Shown in pieces: positions 1 to 6,732 of a stretch of DNA of 12,046 nucleotides. Numbering within the stretch: the stretch's first letter is position 1; the number at the start of each line of letters is the position of its first letter. The position numbers and the translations under genes are program-made. The stretch is from the NCBI GenBank assembly GCA_003552785.1, contig PUOQ01000029.1:1-12046 (forward strand), read 5' to 3'. This DNA comes from Dehalococcoidia bacterium. Its GTDB lineage: Bacteria; Chloroflexota; Dehalococcoidia; Dehalococcoidales; CSSed11-197. The notes under the pieces are model-generated. The model made no database searches. It was not told the DNA's origin and was given only the letters and a program-made list of their open reading frames with translations.

Positions 1-169
1 CAATAGTATCACCTGTTGTATGAAACGAAATTCCAAAAGCATCGTGCTCTGAAATGTCGCCCATATTTACCGGTACCGTTGCGTGTTTGATTGCTGTCTC
101 GCTGTACCCTTTACTCCTCAAGTCTTCCTGAACTGCCACCAGCAGATCATCAAGTGCGCCATCACCCAT
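1..169 (-). CDS. 5' part of unrecognised protein gene (runs off left edge)
   Basis: An open reading frame of 56 codons without a stop runs leftward from an ATG at 169-167 and leaves the window. A strong ribosome site, GGAGG, lies six bases upstream of that ATG, which fixes the start. The visible N-terminus begins MGDGALDDLLVAVQEDLR and continues with GYSETAIKHATVPVNMGDI. It looks like a soluble cytoplasmic protein with an amphipathic first helix, and no signal peptide or membrane segment is visible. I do not recognise the family from this fragment. The gene diverges from the lipid kinase gene at 409, with 239 bases between the two starts. Confidence 0.7.
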   Translation of the reverse strand, partial: MGDGALDDLLVAVQEDLRSKGYSETAIKHATVPVNMGDISEHDAFGISFHTTGDTI

Positions 170-277
170 TTCAGCCTCCAAAAGCTTGCATTTTTCTGAT
201 TGATAATTGAAAGCCAGATAAAAATACCTGAACAAATATTTTGCCATCTTTGTATAAATAAAATCAATACATTCTGC

Positions 278-305
278 TTGCCTGTATTAATTGAGCAAAT
301 ATAAT
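278..305 (+). promoter_or_regulatory. Predicted sigma70-type promoter of the lipid kinase gene
   Basis: The -35 box TTGCCT (278-283, 4 of 6 consensus bases) is followed after 16 bases by a perfect -10 box TATAAT (300-305). It would start transcription near 312 and leave an untranslated leader of about 97 bases before the ATG at 409. It lies in the divergent 239-base gap, which is otherwise AT-rich and without other clear structure. It is a prediction from consensus match only. Confidence 0.5.
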
Positions 306-408
306 CTGCCCGGGTTAAATTGAGTAAACGGATAAACCTGTGCCGTCATTGACACAGCAAACGCAAAGACTATAGGATTGATAACCTGGATGCAAGCAGA
401 AATATAAA

Positions 409-1404
409 ATGAAAGCCGAGTTGATATACAATCCATATAGCGGCCAGGCTTCTGTCAGGCGCGAACTAGAAGATGTTTCTGATTATTTAGGCAGGCACCA
501 GTGGCAGGTAAATATAAGTGAAACCTCTTTATTAACCGGTGCAACTGAGCTTACCAGGCGAGCTGTTAGTAAAGGTGCAGATGTGGTTATTGCTGCTGGT
601 GGTGATGGCACCGTTAACGAGGTAGCCAATGGATTGGTGAATACCCGGGCTGCACTGGGGGTTTTGCCGGTGGGAACAACTAATTCGTGGGCTCTGCAGG
701 TGGGAATACCAGCATTAAATCCCATAAATCCTGGAACGCGAGTTGTTAAAATGTTTGCCGGTATTGAGGACAGGATTGAGCAGGCTTTACCGGTTAATTA
801 TTATCGAAACGTGCTGCAAAAAGCTGCCGATGTGCTGCTAAAAGGGCGTATTGTTCCAGTCGATGCAGGAATAATAGGCAGCCGGTATTTCCTGATGTGG
901 GCAGGCATAGGGCTTGATGCAGCCGTCGTAGAAAACATATCCTCCAGGGAGAAAAAGGCACTGGGTTCCTGGGCTTATGTATTAAATGCCGTTGGCTCCG
1001 GATACAGATATACCAATTCGCAGGTATCATTGAAGCTGGATGGAAAGAAAATGTCCGTTAATACTCCTCTTATTGTTGTAAGTAATATTCGGCTTTATGG
1101 TGGAATAATGGCAATTGGTGCTAAAGCTTGTGTAAATGACGGTTTGCTGGATGTGTGTATTTTTAAAGGAAGCGGTATTTTTTCTTTTGCAAGGCATGCC
1201 CTGAAAGTATTATTACGCAGCCATCTGCGTGACCCAAAGATAGAATATTACCAGTGTAGCGAGATTAATGTTGAGCCTTCACCTTCTTTACCGATACATG
1301 TTGATGGTGAGGCGTTTGGGAAAACGCCCGTTCTTATAAAGGTAGCTCCCCGGTCGATAAGGGCAATTCTACCAAAGGACTTGCCTGAAAACCTGCTGGC
1401 CTGA
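409..1404 (+). CDS. Diacylglycerol kinase-family lipid kinase (YegS/DgkB type)
   Basis: The 331-residue protein is a soluble ATP-dependent lipid kinase of the DAGK catalytic-domain family (YegS, DgkB, BmrU). Such enzymes phosphorylate diacylglycerol or a related lipid at the inner face of the membrane. Seen in the sequence: an N-terminal strand ending in NP (residues 8-9), the nucleotide-binding GGDGTVNE (64-71), the second motif GTTNSWA (89-95), where most relatives have GTxNDFA, and the late VDGE motif (298-301). At 331 residues it is somewhat longer than the usual 290-310. The extra length appears to lie around residues 100-145. The start leaves only a few residues before the first conserved strand, so a later start is unlikely, although the ribosome site is weak. 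The exact lipid substrate cannot be read from the sequence. The gene stands alone and converges on cfa. Confidence 0.9.
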   Translation: MKAELIYNPYSGQASVRRELEDVSDYLGRHQWQVNISETSLLTGATELTRRAVSKGADVVIAAGGDGTVNEVANGLVNTRAALGVLPVGTTNSWALQVGIPALNPINPGTRVVKMFAGIEDRIEQALPVNYYRNVLQKAADVLLKGRIVPVDAGIIGSRYFLMWAGIGLDAAVVENISSREKKALGSWAYVLNAVGSGYRYTNSQVSLKLDGKKMSVNTPLIVVSNIRLYGGIMAIGAKACVNDGLLDVCIFKGSGIFSFARHALKVLLRSHLRDPKIEYYQCSEINVEPSPSLPIHVDGEAFGKTPVLIKVAPRSIRAILPKDLPENLLA

Positions 1405-1423
1405 TTAGCGGGTATAACTATTG

Positions 1424-1445
1424 AAGCAGTCTTTAACAGTTGCTT
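1424..1445. terminator. Weak hairpin between convergent genes
   Basis: AAGCAGT (1424-1430) can pair with GTTGCTT (1439-1445), including two G-T pairs, around an eight-base loop. It lies in the 65-base gap between the ends of the lipid kinase and cfa genes, where a two-way terminator would be expected. There is no clear T-run on either side, so termination is only a suggestion from its position. Confidence 0.25.
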
Positions 1446-1469
1446 ATAGGATATCAGGAATATTTATTT

Positions 1470-2612
1470 CTATCTAGGTGATATGTAACCTCCGGGGACA
1501 CCTTTTTTGGAAAAAACAACTTGCCAGAGTTGATTTCTCCTTGCCCTGAACGAACCGGCGCAAGAAAGAAGGTAATATTTCCACATCCTGAAAAAGCGTT
1601 GGTTGTAGTTCAGGCTTAAATACCGCCAGTTGTTTGTAAAATTGTGATACCAGGCCATCAGGGTCCGGTCGTAGTCGGCTCCAAAATTGTGCCAGTCCTC
1701 TACGACAAACAACCCCTCAACAGCCTTTCCAAGCTGGCTTATTGAGGGCAACATGCCGTTGGGAAATATGTATTTATTTATCCATGGGTCAGTGGATACT
1801 ACTGAAGTGTTACTCCCGATTGTTTGAAGCAAAAAAAGGCCATCATTTTTCAGGCATTGGTGGACAATCTGCATATACGAGCGATAGTTTTTATAACCAA
1901 CATGCTCGATCATTCCAACAGAAACGACGCGATCGTATTTGCCTTCAATATTCCGGTAGTCGGTATACTTTATTTCTACTGGTAAATCCCTGCAAATATA
2001 TTTACCGTAATTAGCCTGCTGCGTTGATACGGTAATTCCGGTAACCCTTGCCTGATATTTTTCAGCAGCATAGCTGGCGAGGCTCCCCCAGCCACAACCA
2101 ATATCAAGTAAGCTCATTCCGGGTTGCAGGCCAAGTTTTTTACAGATCAAATCCAGCTTGTTTTCCTGGGCCCGGTCAAGCGTTGCGGCATCTTTCCAAT
2201 AAGCGCAACTGTAAACCAGGCGCTTATCGAGCATATTTTCAAACAAATCGTTTCCGAGGTCGTAATGCTTTTTACCTATCTGAAATGATTTCCTGGCCGG
2301 TTGCATATTGAAAATTTTAGCTGCCAGAGCTGCGAAAAGTAAACTTTTGTTCTTTTTAATATTTTTATCAATATGTGAGTCAAGAACACGGAAAAAGAAC
2401 TCGTCGAGTTTTTCGCAATCCCACCAGCCGTCCATATAAGATTCCCCCAGTCCAATGGATCCCTGGCTTAGAACTCTGCGGTAGAACCTGCCATCTTTAA
2501 CTTTAATATCCCATGGATTGGGGCCGTCAATCTTTACTCCAGCCTTTGAGAGAAGATCTTGAGCGGTTTCTCTGATTCTATCCTTCCCATTTTGGTTTGA
2601 GTTAATACTCAT
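1470..2612 (-). CDS. cfa: Cyclopropane-fatty-acyl-phospholipid synthase
   Basis: The enzyme transfers a methylene group from S-adenosylmethionine to the double bond of unsaturated acyl chains in membrane phospholipids. From the ATG at 2612 it has 380 residues, against 382 in E. coli Cfa, and aligns with that protein along its whole length as I recall it. Features: SYMDGWW (58-64), HYDLGNDLF (116-124), YSCAYWKDA (134-142) and the SAM-binding DIGCGWG (170-176). With a constant offset of three from E. coli, Cys136, Glu236, Ile265 and Tyr314 match the bicarbonate-site residues C139, E239, I268 and Y317. The fifth, H266, is Gln263 here (codon at 1824-1826). A TTG 12 codons upstream (2648) is also open, but it coincides with the predicted -35 box. 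GGAG lies only three bases before the chosen ATG. Confidence 0.96.
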   Translation of the reverse strand: MSINSNQNGKDRIRETAQDLLSKAGVKIDGPNPWDIKVKDGRFYRRVLSQGSIGLGESYMDGWWDCEKLDEFFFRVLDSHIDKNIKKNKSLLFAALAAKIFNMQPARKSFQIGKKHYDLGNDLFENMLDKRLVYSCAYWKDAATLDRAQENKLDLICKKLGLQPGMSLLDIGCGWGSLASYAAEKYQARVTGITVSTQQANYGKYICRDLPVEIKYTDYRNIEGKYDRVVSVGMIEHVGYKNYRSYMQIVHQCLKNDGLFLLQTIGSNTSVVSTDPWINKYIFPNGMLPSISQLGKAVEGLFVVEDWHNFGADYDRTLMAWYHNFTNNWRYLSLNYNQRFFRMWKYYLLSCAGSFRARRNQLWQVVFSKKGVPGGYISPR

Positions 2613-2619
2613 ATTCTCC

Positions 2620-2648
2620 AAGTTATCACTGCAAATTTGGCCTGTCAA
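2620..2648 (-). promoter_or_regulatory. Predicted promoter of cfa, possibly giving a leaderless mRNA
   Basis: On the minus strand a perfect -35 box TTGACA (2648-2643) is followed after 17 bases by TAACTT (2625-2620, 3 of 6). TAACTT is preceded by a TG in the extended -10 position. The -10 box ends seven bases before the ATG at 2612, so transcription would begin at or next to the start codon. If correct, the upstream TTG at 2648 cannot be the start of translation. Confidence 0.45.
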
Positions 2649-2680
2649 GGTTTTTTGGGTAAAAATTGAGGATCATTTCA

Positions 2681-2702
2681 CTGAGTTTCATTTTGGACTC
2701 AG
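2681..2702. repeat. Inverted repeat in the divergent cfa / 78-residue-gene control region
   Basis: CTGAGT (2681-2686) and ACTCAG (2697-2702) form six-base inverted arms separated by ten bases. The element lies 33 bases upstream of the predicted cfa -35 box. It overlaps a possible -35 box of the gene on the other strand. Its size and position would suit a dimeric regulator, but it could also be chance. Confidence 0.35.
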
Positions 2703-2767
2703 GTACTGAATAAAGGGATAATTTAATGCCAGAGAGTCTATTAAACACCCGGTTAAAGCATTATAAT
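2694..2767 (+). promoter_or_regulatory. Possible promoters of the 78-residue protein gene
   Basis: Two weak candidates are seen. TTGGAC (2694-2699), 17 bases, then GATAAT (2717-2722) has a good -10 box and a poor -35 box. A perfect TATAAT at 2762-2767 has only a poor -35 match (TTAAAC, 2741-2746, 15 bases away). It would give a short leader of about 24 bases that holds the strong ribosome site of the gene. The second -10 box is the better placed one. Confidence 0.35.
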
Positions 2768-2797
2768 GGGAATAATACATACCAAAGGAGTTTTGCA

Positions 2798-3034
2798 ATG
2801 GAAGAAAAACTTTATGAAATTGTTGAAACGAGGTACAACCCCAAAGCTAAAAAGAACCTCGACTTTAAGGGAAGTTTTGAAGAAGCTAAAACAAGGGCTG
2901 ATCAGCTTGCCAGAGAGAACATAGACACCCGGTATTCGGTATTCAGGGTGGGAAGTTATGTAGCTGAATACCACGCTTATTACAGCACGACCGTAACCTG
3001 TCCCAAGTGCGGGGAAGTTATCCCGCTGGAATAA
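2798..3034 (+). CDS. Small protein with C-terminal CPKCGE zinc-knuckle half
   Basis: The 78-residue product starts MEEKLYEIVETRYNPKAKK and ends with CPKCGEVIPLE (residues 68-78). A CxxCGE pair of this kind is typical of one half of a zinc ribbon, and two such chains could share a metal. The middle (about 25-42) looks like a charged helix, and the rest suggests strands. There is no signal peptide or membrane segment. The ATG at 2798 is chosen because AAAGGAG lies seven bases upstream. The frame stays open to another ATG at 2726, but that start has a weaker ribosome site and would lie upstream of the TATAAT at 2762. I do not recognise the family. It stands alone between cfa (divergent) and the apbE-rnf leader. 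Confidence 0.75.
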   Translation: MEEKLYEIVETRYNPKAKKNLDFKGSFEEAKTRADQLARENIDTRYSVFRVGSYVAEYHAYYSTTVTCPKCGEVIPLE

Positions 3035-3137
3035 CTGTCTTGGCGCTTGTCTACATAGCCAGCAATGTATCTCTCTTGGAAGTTAATTTTTCAAAGACGG
3101 TGCACGCCAGGTCTAATTCAAATTGGGAGCACGCTTT

Positions 3138-3166
3138 TTGAAATCAAAGATTTATAGTTTTATAAA
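3138..3166 (+). promoter_or_regulatory. Predicted main promoter of the apbE-rnfCDGEAB operon
   Basis: TTGAAA (3138-3143, 5 of 6) is separated by exactly 17 bases from TATAAA (3161-3166, 5 of 6). This is the best promoter match in the 366-base gap before apbE. Transcription would start near 3173 and produce a leader of about 228 bases. The stretch 3035-3137, between the small gene and this promoter, shows no clear feature. Confidence 0.6.
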
Positions 3167-3322
3167 ACCTGGAAATATGCCTGGTATTGATTTTTAACCA
3201 GTGCATTTGTTTTTCTATAAAAAAATCTTGCCCTGCATAATTTTTTGTGTTTACGTTTCTAATTTACTTGCGTTGATTACGAACTAGCAGGAAGACAGTA
3301 AACTATGATATGCTAATTCATC

Positions 3323-3373
3323 CCCTGTTTAATCAGGGTGTCTTATTTTTAAAATACACCCGTCTTTTGGGTG
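3323..3373 (+). promoter_or_regulatory. Overlapping, mutually exclusive hairpins in the apbE-rnf leader
   Basis: Four short strands in a row can pair with their neighbours: CCCTG (3323-3327) with CAGGG (3334-3338); GGGTGT (3336-3341) with ACACCC (3356-3361); and CACCC (3357-3361) with GGGTG (3369-3373). The second pairing shares bases with both the first and the third, so they cannot all form at once. The loop of the second is T- and A-rich. A separate hairpin, CTGGT with ACCAG around 3180-3200, lies earlier in the leader. This layout resembles an attenuator or switching leader ending 28 bases before the apbE start. I recognise no known riboswitch class. Confidence 0.4.
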
Positions 3374-3400
3374 CGGTTAATTCGTTAATTGGGAATACAG

Positions 3401-4414
3401 ATGACAAACTGTTCTAAGCGCCTGGTTGCCATCTGCATGGTAATAACATGTGTGGTGTCAGGTATTACCATTGGCGCCTGTTCGGAACCCTCTCTTATCA
3501 GAATGGATGAAACGCGCACTATGATGGGCACGTTTATCTCCATCAGCCTCTATGCGTCAGATGAAGTCGCCGGTGGCAAGGCGCTGGATGCAGCTTTCAG
3601 GCGCTTCGAAGAGGTTGAAGCAACGGCTTCGATATTTGATGAACGAGCTGAAGCTTATCGCCTTAACCAGCATGGTTCGGTTAGCAATCCTTCTCGAGAT
3701 TTGAAGGAGCTTATAGAACTTGCTATTGAATACGGCAGAATCACAGATGGTTACTTTGATATAACCGTTCAGCCGCTGCTTGAGCTTTGGCAGGATGGTT
3801 TATGGAGGGAGAGCCCTGAAGCACAGCAAGAGGCGGTCGATAAAGCAATGAATCTGGTGGGTTATGAAAAGGTTTTGGTAGAAGATGGCAGAATTGAACT
3901 GGCGATTGATGGCATGAAAATTACTCTGGGTGGTATTGCCAAGGGGTGGGCGGCAGAAGAAGCTATAAAGGTGCTTGAAGAAAAAGGCATCCAGCATGCG
4001 CTGGTAAATGCTGGAGGGGATATGGCTACCATGGGCGTCAAGCCCGATGGTTCGCCATGGCGTATTGAGCTGGTAAGCCCCGACGATAAAAGTAATAAAT
4101 TGAGTGTCTTTGAAGTTGCCGGGCACGCTGTTGCCACTTCCGGCAATTATGAGCGCTACTTTGACCCGGATAAAAGCGTATCTCATATTTTAAACCCCCT
4201 TACCGGTTATTCGGTAAGCGAATGTATTTCTGTCACCATTATTAGTTGTGATGCTACCTTTGCCGATGTAGCCGCCACTGCTGTTTTTGTTATGGGCCCT
4301 GAAGAGGGTATGCGCTTTATCAATGAAAAGTCCGGTATCGAAGGTTTAATTATTGATAACGAAAGAAATATTCATCGTTCAAGCGGGCTTAATGAATTTG
4401 AGGTTTCAAGCTAG
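3401..4414 (+). CDS. apbE: FAD:protein FMN transferase, lipoprotein
   Basis: ApbE splits FAD and joins the FMN part through phosphoester linkage to a Thr in target flavoproteins on the outer face of the membrane; RnfG and RnfD are known targets. From the ATG at 3401 the protein has 337 residues. An N-terminal membrane segment (about 7-25) ends in IGAC with Cys27, a lipoprotein-type cleavage site. Family motifs follow: TMMGTF (40-45), GGIAKG (177-182), NAGGDM (203-208), ATSGNYERYF (245-254), SHILNPLTG (261-269) and ADVAATAVFVMG (288-299), whose Asp289 and Thr293 fit the Mg-binding pair of the family. A TTG four codons upstream (3389) has no ribosome site. At 3401 only a weak GGGA is present. 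It heads the rnf operon, 35 bases before rnfC, which makes the Rnf flavin subunits its likely substrates. Confidence 0.95.
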   Translation: MTNCSKRLVAICMVITCVVSGITIGACSEPSLIRMDETRTMMGTFISISLYASDEVAGGKALDAAFRRFEEVEATASIFDERAEAYRLNQHGSVSNPSRDLKELIELAIEYGRITDGYFDITVQPLLELWQDGLWRESPEAQQEAVDKAMNLVGYEKVLVEDGRIELAIDGMKITLGGIAKGWAAEEAIKVLEEKGIQHALVNAGGDMATMGVKPDGSPWRIELVSPDDKSNKLSVFEVAGHAVATSGNYERYFDPDKSVSHILNPLTGYSVSECISVTIISCDATFADVAATAVFVMGPEEGMRFINEKSGIEGLIIDNERNIHRSSGLNEFEVSS

Positions 4415-4449
4415 TTGTGAACAACACATTGAAATAGCCGGAATATTTT

Positions 4450-5772
4450 ATGAAATTTATCAGCAGCTTAACCAGAAAAGCAAAAAGCCTTGATATGCCT
4501 GCATATAAGCTTACCACCGGGGATCCAATCAAGGATCTGCCTTTGCCGGAAAAGGTCGTACTTCCCCTTATGGTATATGGGGCAGAATACAAGCCGGTAG
4601 CCAAAAAGGGAGATAAAGTGCTCACCGGAGAAGAAATTGCCCGATGTGAAAATCCGGCAATGCCACCATTTTATGCTACTATCTCCGGAGAAGTTGCCGG
4701 CTTTATAAAGTATGTTGACCCCATCTTTGATGTGATTGTTAATTCCATTGTTATTAAATCCGATGGGAATGATCAGTGGGCAGAAAACATCCGGCCCATA
4801 ACACTGGATGCCTCAGTGGAGGAACTCCTTGAGCAGGTTAGATTAGCCGGTATTTCAGGCTTGGGTGGAGCGGGTTTCCCGCTGTATATTAAGCTGAAAT
4901 CTGCCTGCGGCTGTCCGGTTGAAAATCTTATTATAAACGGCATGGAGTGTGAGCCTTATGTAACTGCAGATTACCGGCTGATGCTTGAAGAAGCTGCTGG
5001 AATTATGAACGGAATAAAGGTTTTACAAAAGATTACCCGCCCGCAAAATACGGTGCTTGCCATAAGTGATGAATATTCCGGGTTGATAGAACCTCTAAAA
5101 ATAGCAGCCCGGGAATCAGGTATCGGGGAAAGCCTTTCCATAAAGGCACTGACCACCATTCATCCTTCAGGAGCGGAAAAGATACTTATAAAAACAATAA
5201 CGGGCAAAGTTGTTGGCCCCGGTAAGCTCCCCCTTGACGTGGGTGCATCGGTTCACAACACCGGCACTATAAAAGCAGTTAGTGATGCTGTATTTAAGGG
5301 CAGATCGCTTGTAGACAGGGTTATAACCGTAACCGGCAAGGTTAAAAAGCGTGCCAATCTCAGGGTTCGAATTGGTACACCTGTCATAGATGCAATTGAG
5401 TACTGTGGCGGTCTCGATGATGATACTGGCCGGGTGGTGCTGGGTGGGCCGATGACAGGAAAGACCGCCTATAGCCTTGACCACCCCATTACAGCCAGGG
5501 CCATCTGTTTGCTGGCATTAAACGGGCATAAAAGGCAGGAGTCAGCATGCATTCGCTGTGGACGGTGTATTGCTGCCTGCCCCGTTGGCCTGGCTCCCGC
5601 CGAGCTTTTCAGGTACTCGCGTGCCGGCAAGTTTGAAGACTGCGAAAAAGAAAACATTGAACTGTGCTTTGATTGTGGCAATTGCAGTTTTGCCTGCCCC
5701 TCCGGGATACCGCTTGTACAGTACATCAGAGTTGCTAAAAGAGAGATTATGTTAAAAAAGGTAACAGCATAG
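4450..5772 (+). CDS. rnfC: Rnf complex subunit C (NADH/FMN/Fe-S subunit)
   Basis: RnfC is the peripheral cytoplasmic subunit that exchanges electrons with NAD(H), using FMN and two [4Fe-4S] clusters. The 440 residues match the usual clostridial length. In order: an N-terminal barrel-sandwich-like domain with GDPIKDLPLPEKVVLPL (24-40), the flavin/nucleotide region with GLGGAGFP (137-144) and NGMECEPY (163-170), a SLBB-like part (about 290-350), and a two-cluster ferredoxin tail with Cys 367, 370, 373, 377 and 406, 409, 412, 416. The last Cys of each set is followed by Pro (CPVG, CPSG). The ribosome site before 4450 is poor (GGA, eight bases away). The stop is TAG. The next gene, rnfD, is in the same reading frame and its proposed start is one codon further on. 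Confidence 0.97.
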   Translation: MKFISSLTRKAKSLDMPAYKLTTGDPIKDLPLPEKVVLPLMVYGAEYKPVAKKGDKVLTGEEIARCENPAMPPFYATISGEVAGFIKYVDPIFDVIVNSIVIKSDGNDQWAENIRPITLDASVEELLEQVRLAGISGLGGAGFPLYIKLKSACGCPVENLIINGMECEPYVTADYRLMLEEAAGIMNGIKVLQKITRPQNTVLAISDEYSGLIEPLKIAARESGIGESLSIKALTTIHPSGAEKILIKTITGKVVGPGKLPLDVGASVHNTGTIKAVSDAVFKGRSLVDRVITVTGKVKKRANLRVRIGTPVIDAIEYCGGLDDDTGRVVLGGPMTGKTAYSLDHPITARAICLLALNGHKRQESACIRCGRCIAACPVGLAPAELFRYSRAGKFEDCEKENIELCFDCGNCSFACPSGIPLVQYIRVAKREIMLKKVTA

Positions 5773-5775
5773 AAC

Positions 5776-6732
5776 TTGAATAGTGCTTTTAAAGATAAAT
5801 CACGTTTGACAACCGGCCCTCATCTCTGGGGTGGATTTTCTACCAACCGGATAATGCTAATCACGCTGGCAACGCTTTTAATTCCTGCCGCAGGTGGCGT
5901 TTATCAGTACGGAGAACAGGCACTGTGGGTTATTGTTGTTTGCATTGTTGCCTGTTATGCAGCCGATATTTTGTGCCGAAAGCTACGAGGCCAGCCATTG
6001 CGCCCGGATATGGGCACGCCCATTACGGCATTACTGCTGGCTTTGTCATTACCGCCGGGTTTGCCCCTCTGGATTGCTGCACTGGGCTCATTTTTTGGAA
6101 TCTGCATTGTAAAAGAAGCCTTTGGGGGGCTGGGGCAAAACATTTTTAACCCCGCGCTGGGCGCCAGGGCTTTTCTTCTGGCCAGTTTTGCTGCTCCAAT
6201 GACACGCTGGATTGAACCGGGCGGTTTTGGGGCTGACGCTATCACCACAGCTTCACCCCTTGCCGGTGGAACCGCTGCTGAACCTGGCGGCCTTGAGCTC
6301 TATCAGGCACTGCTTTTTGGAGATGCTCCCGGTGTTATTGCAAGCGGGGCACTGTTCTTAATGGTAGGTGGGTTGATTCTGGTAATTTTGCGCATCGTGG
6401 ATTTCAGGGCACCGGTGGCGTATATAGTTTCAGTAGCGCTAATTGCTCTGGCTTTTGGTGAAGACCCCGCTTTTCATGTCCTGGCCGGAGGGGTAATATT
6501 TGGTGCCTTCTTTTTTATTACTGATCCGGTAACAACACCTGTCCACTGGCCGGGTCGTGTAATATTTGCTGTCGGGGCAGGAGTACTTACCATGCTTATC
6601 CGCCTGTTGGGTGCTGCACCGGACGGGGTAACTTATGCAATTTTAATTATGAATGCCCTAACACCGCTGATAGACCGGTATATTAAACCTGGACCCATGG
6701 GTGCTAAAGAGGTAAAAAGTGGTCCTGCTTAA
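5776..6732 (+). CDS. rnfD: Rnf complex subunit D (membrane flavin subunit)
   Basis: RnfD is an integral membrane subunit carrying covalent FMN and belongs with NqrB. At 318 residues it has about nine or ten hydrophobic segments and the family motifs GPHLWGGFST (14-23), RPDMGTPITA (76-85) and QNIFNPALGARAFL (121-134). The flavin attachment motif normally reads like DxxSGATPL. Here it is DAITTASPL (154-162), so the acceptor Thr is Ser160 (codon 6253-6255). The start is uncertain: a TTG at 5776 lies three bases after the rnfC stop without a clear ribosome site. A second TTG at 5806 would also keep the conserved GPH motif. The first ATG (5854) would remove that conserved N-terminus. Translation is probably coupled to rnfC. 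The gene overlaps rnfG by 14 bases. Confidence 0.95.
   Translation: MNSAFKDKSRLTTGPHLWGGFSTNRIMLITLATLLIPAAGGVYQYGEQALWVIVVCIVACYAADILCRKLRGQPLRPDMGTPITALLLALSLPPGLPLWIAALGSFFGICIVKEAFGGLGQNIFNPALGARAFLLASFAAPMTRWIEPGGFGADAITTASPLAGGTAAEPGGLELYQALLFGDAPGVIASGALFLMVGGLILVILRIVDFRAPVAYIVSVALIALAFGEDPAFHVLAGGVIFGAFFFITDPVTTPVHWPGRVIFAVGAGVLTMLIRLLGAAPDGVTYAILIMNALTPLIDRYIKPGPMGAKEVKSGPA

Noticed and set aside
1380..1450. Possible selenocysteine read-through of the TGA ending the lipid kinase gene
   Set aside because: Only about 15 sense codons follow, with no family reason for an extension. No other gene in the window is cut by an in-frame TGA.
2613..2648. Twelve-residue N-terminal extension of Cfa from a TTG codon
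   Set aside because: No ribosome site, it overlaps a perfect -35 box, and the ATG at 2612 gives almost the length of E. coli Cfa.
2726..2797. Longer form of the small CxxC protein from the ATG at 2726
   Set aside because: The ATG at 2798 has AAAGGAG at seven bases. The extra residues lie over a likely promoter region.
3357..3373. CACCC/GGGTG stem as a simple terminator of the small gene
   Set aside because: It lies over 300 bases past that gene, after a better promoter, and pairs alternatively with the preceding block, so a leader role fits better.
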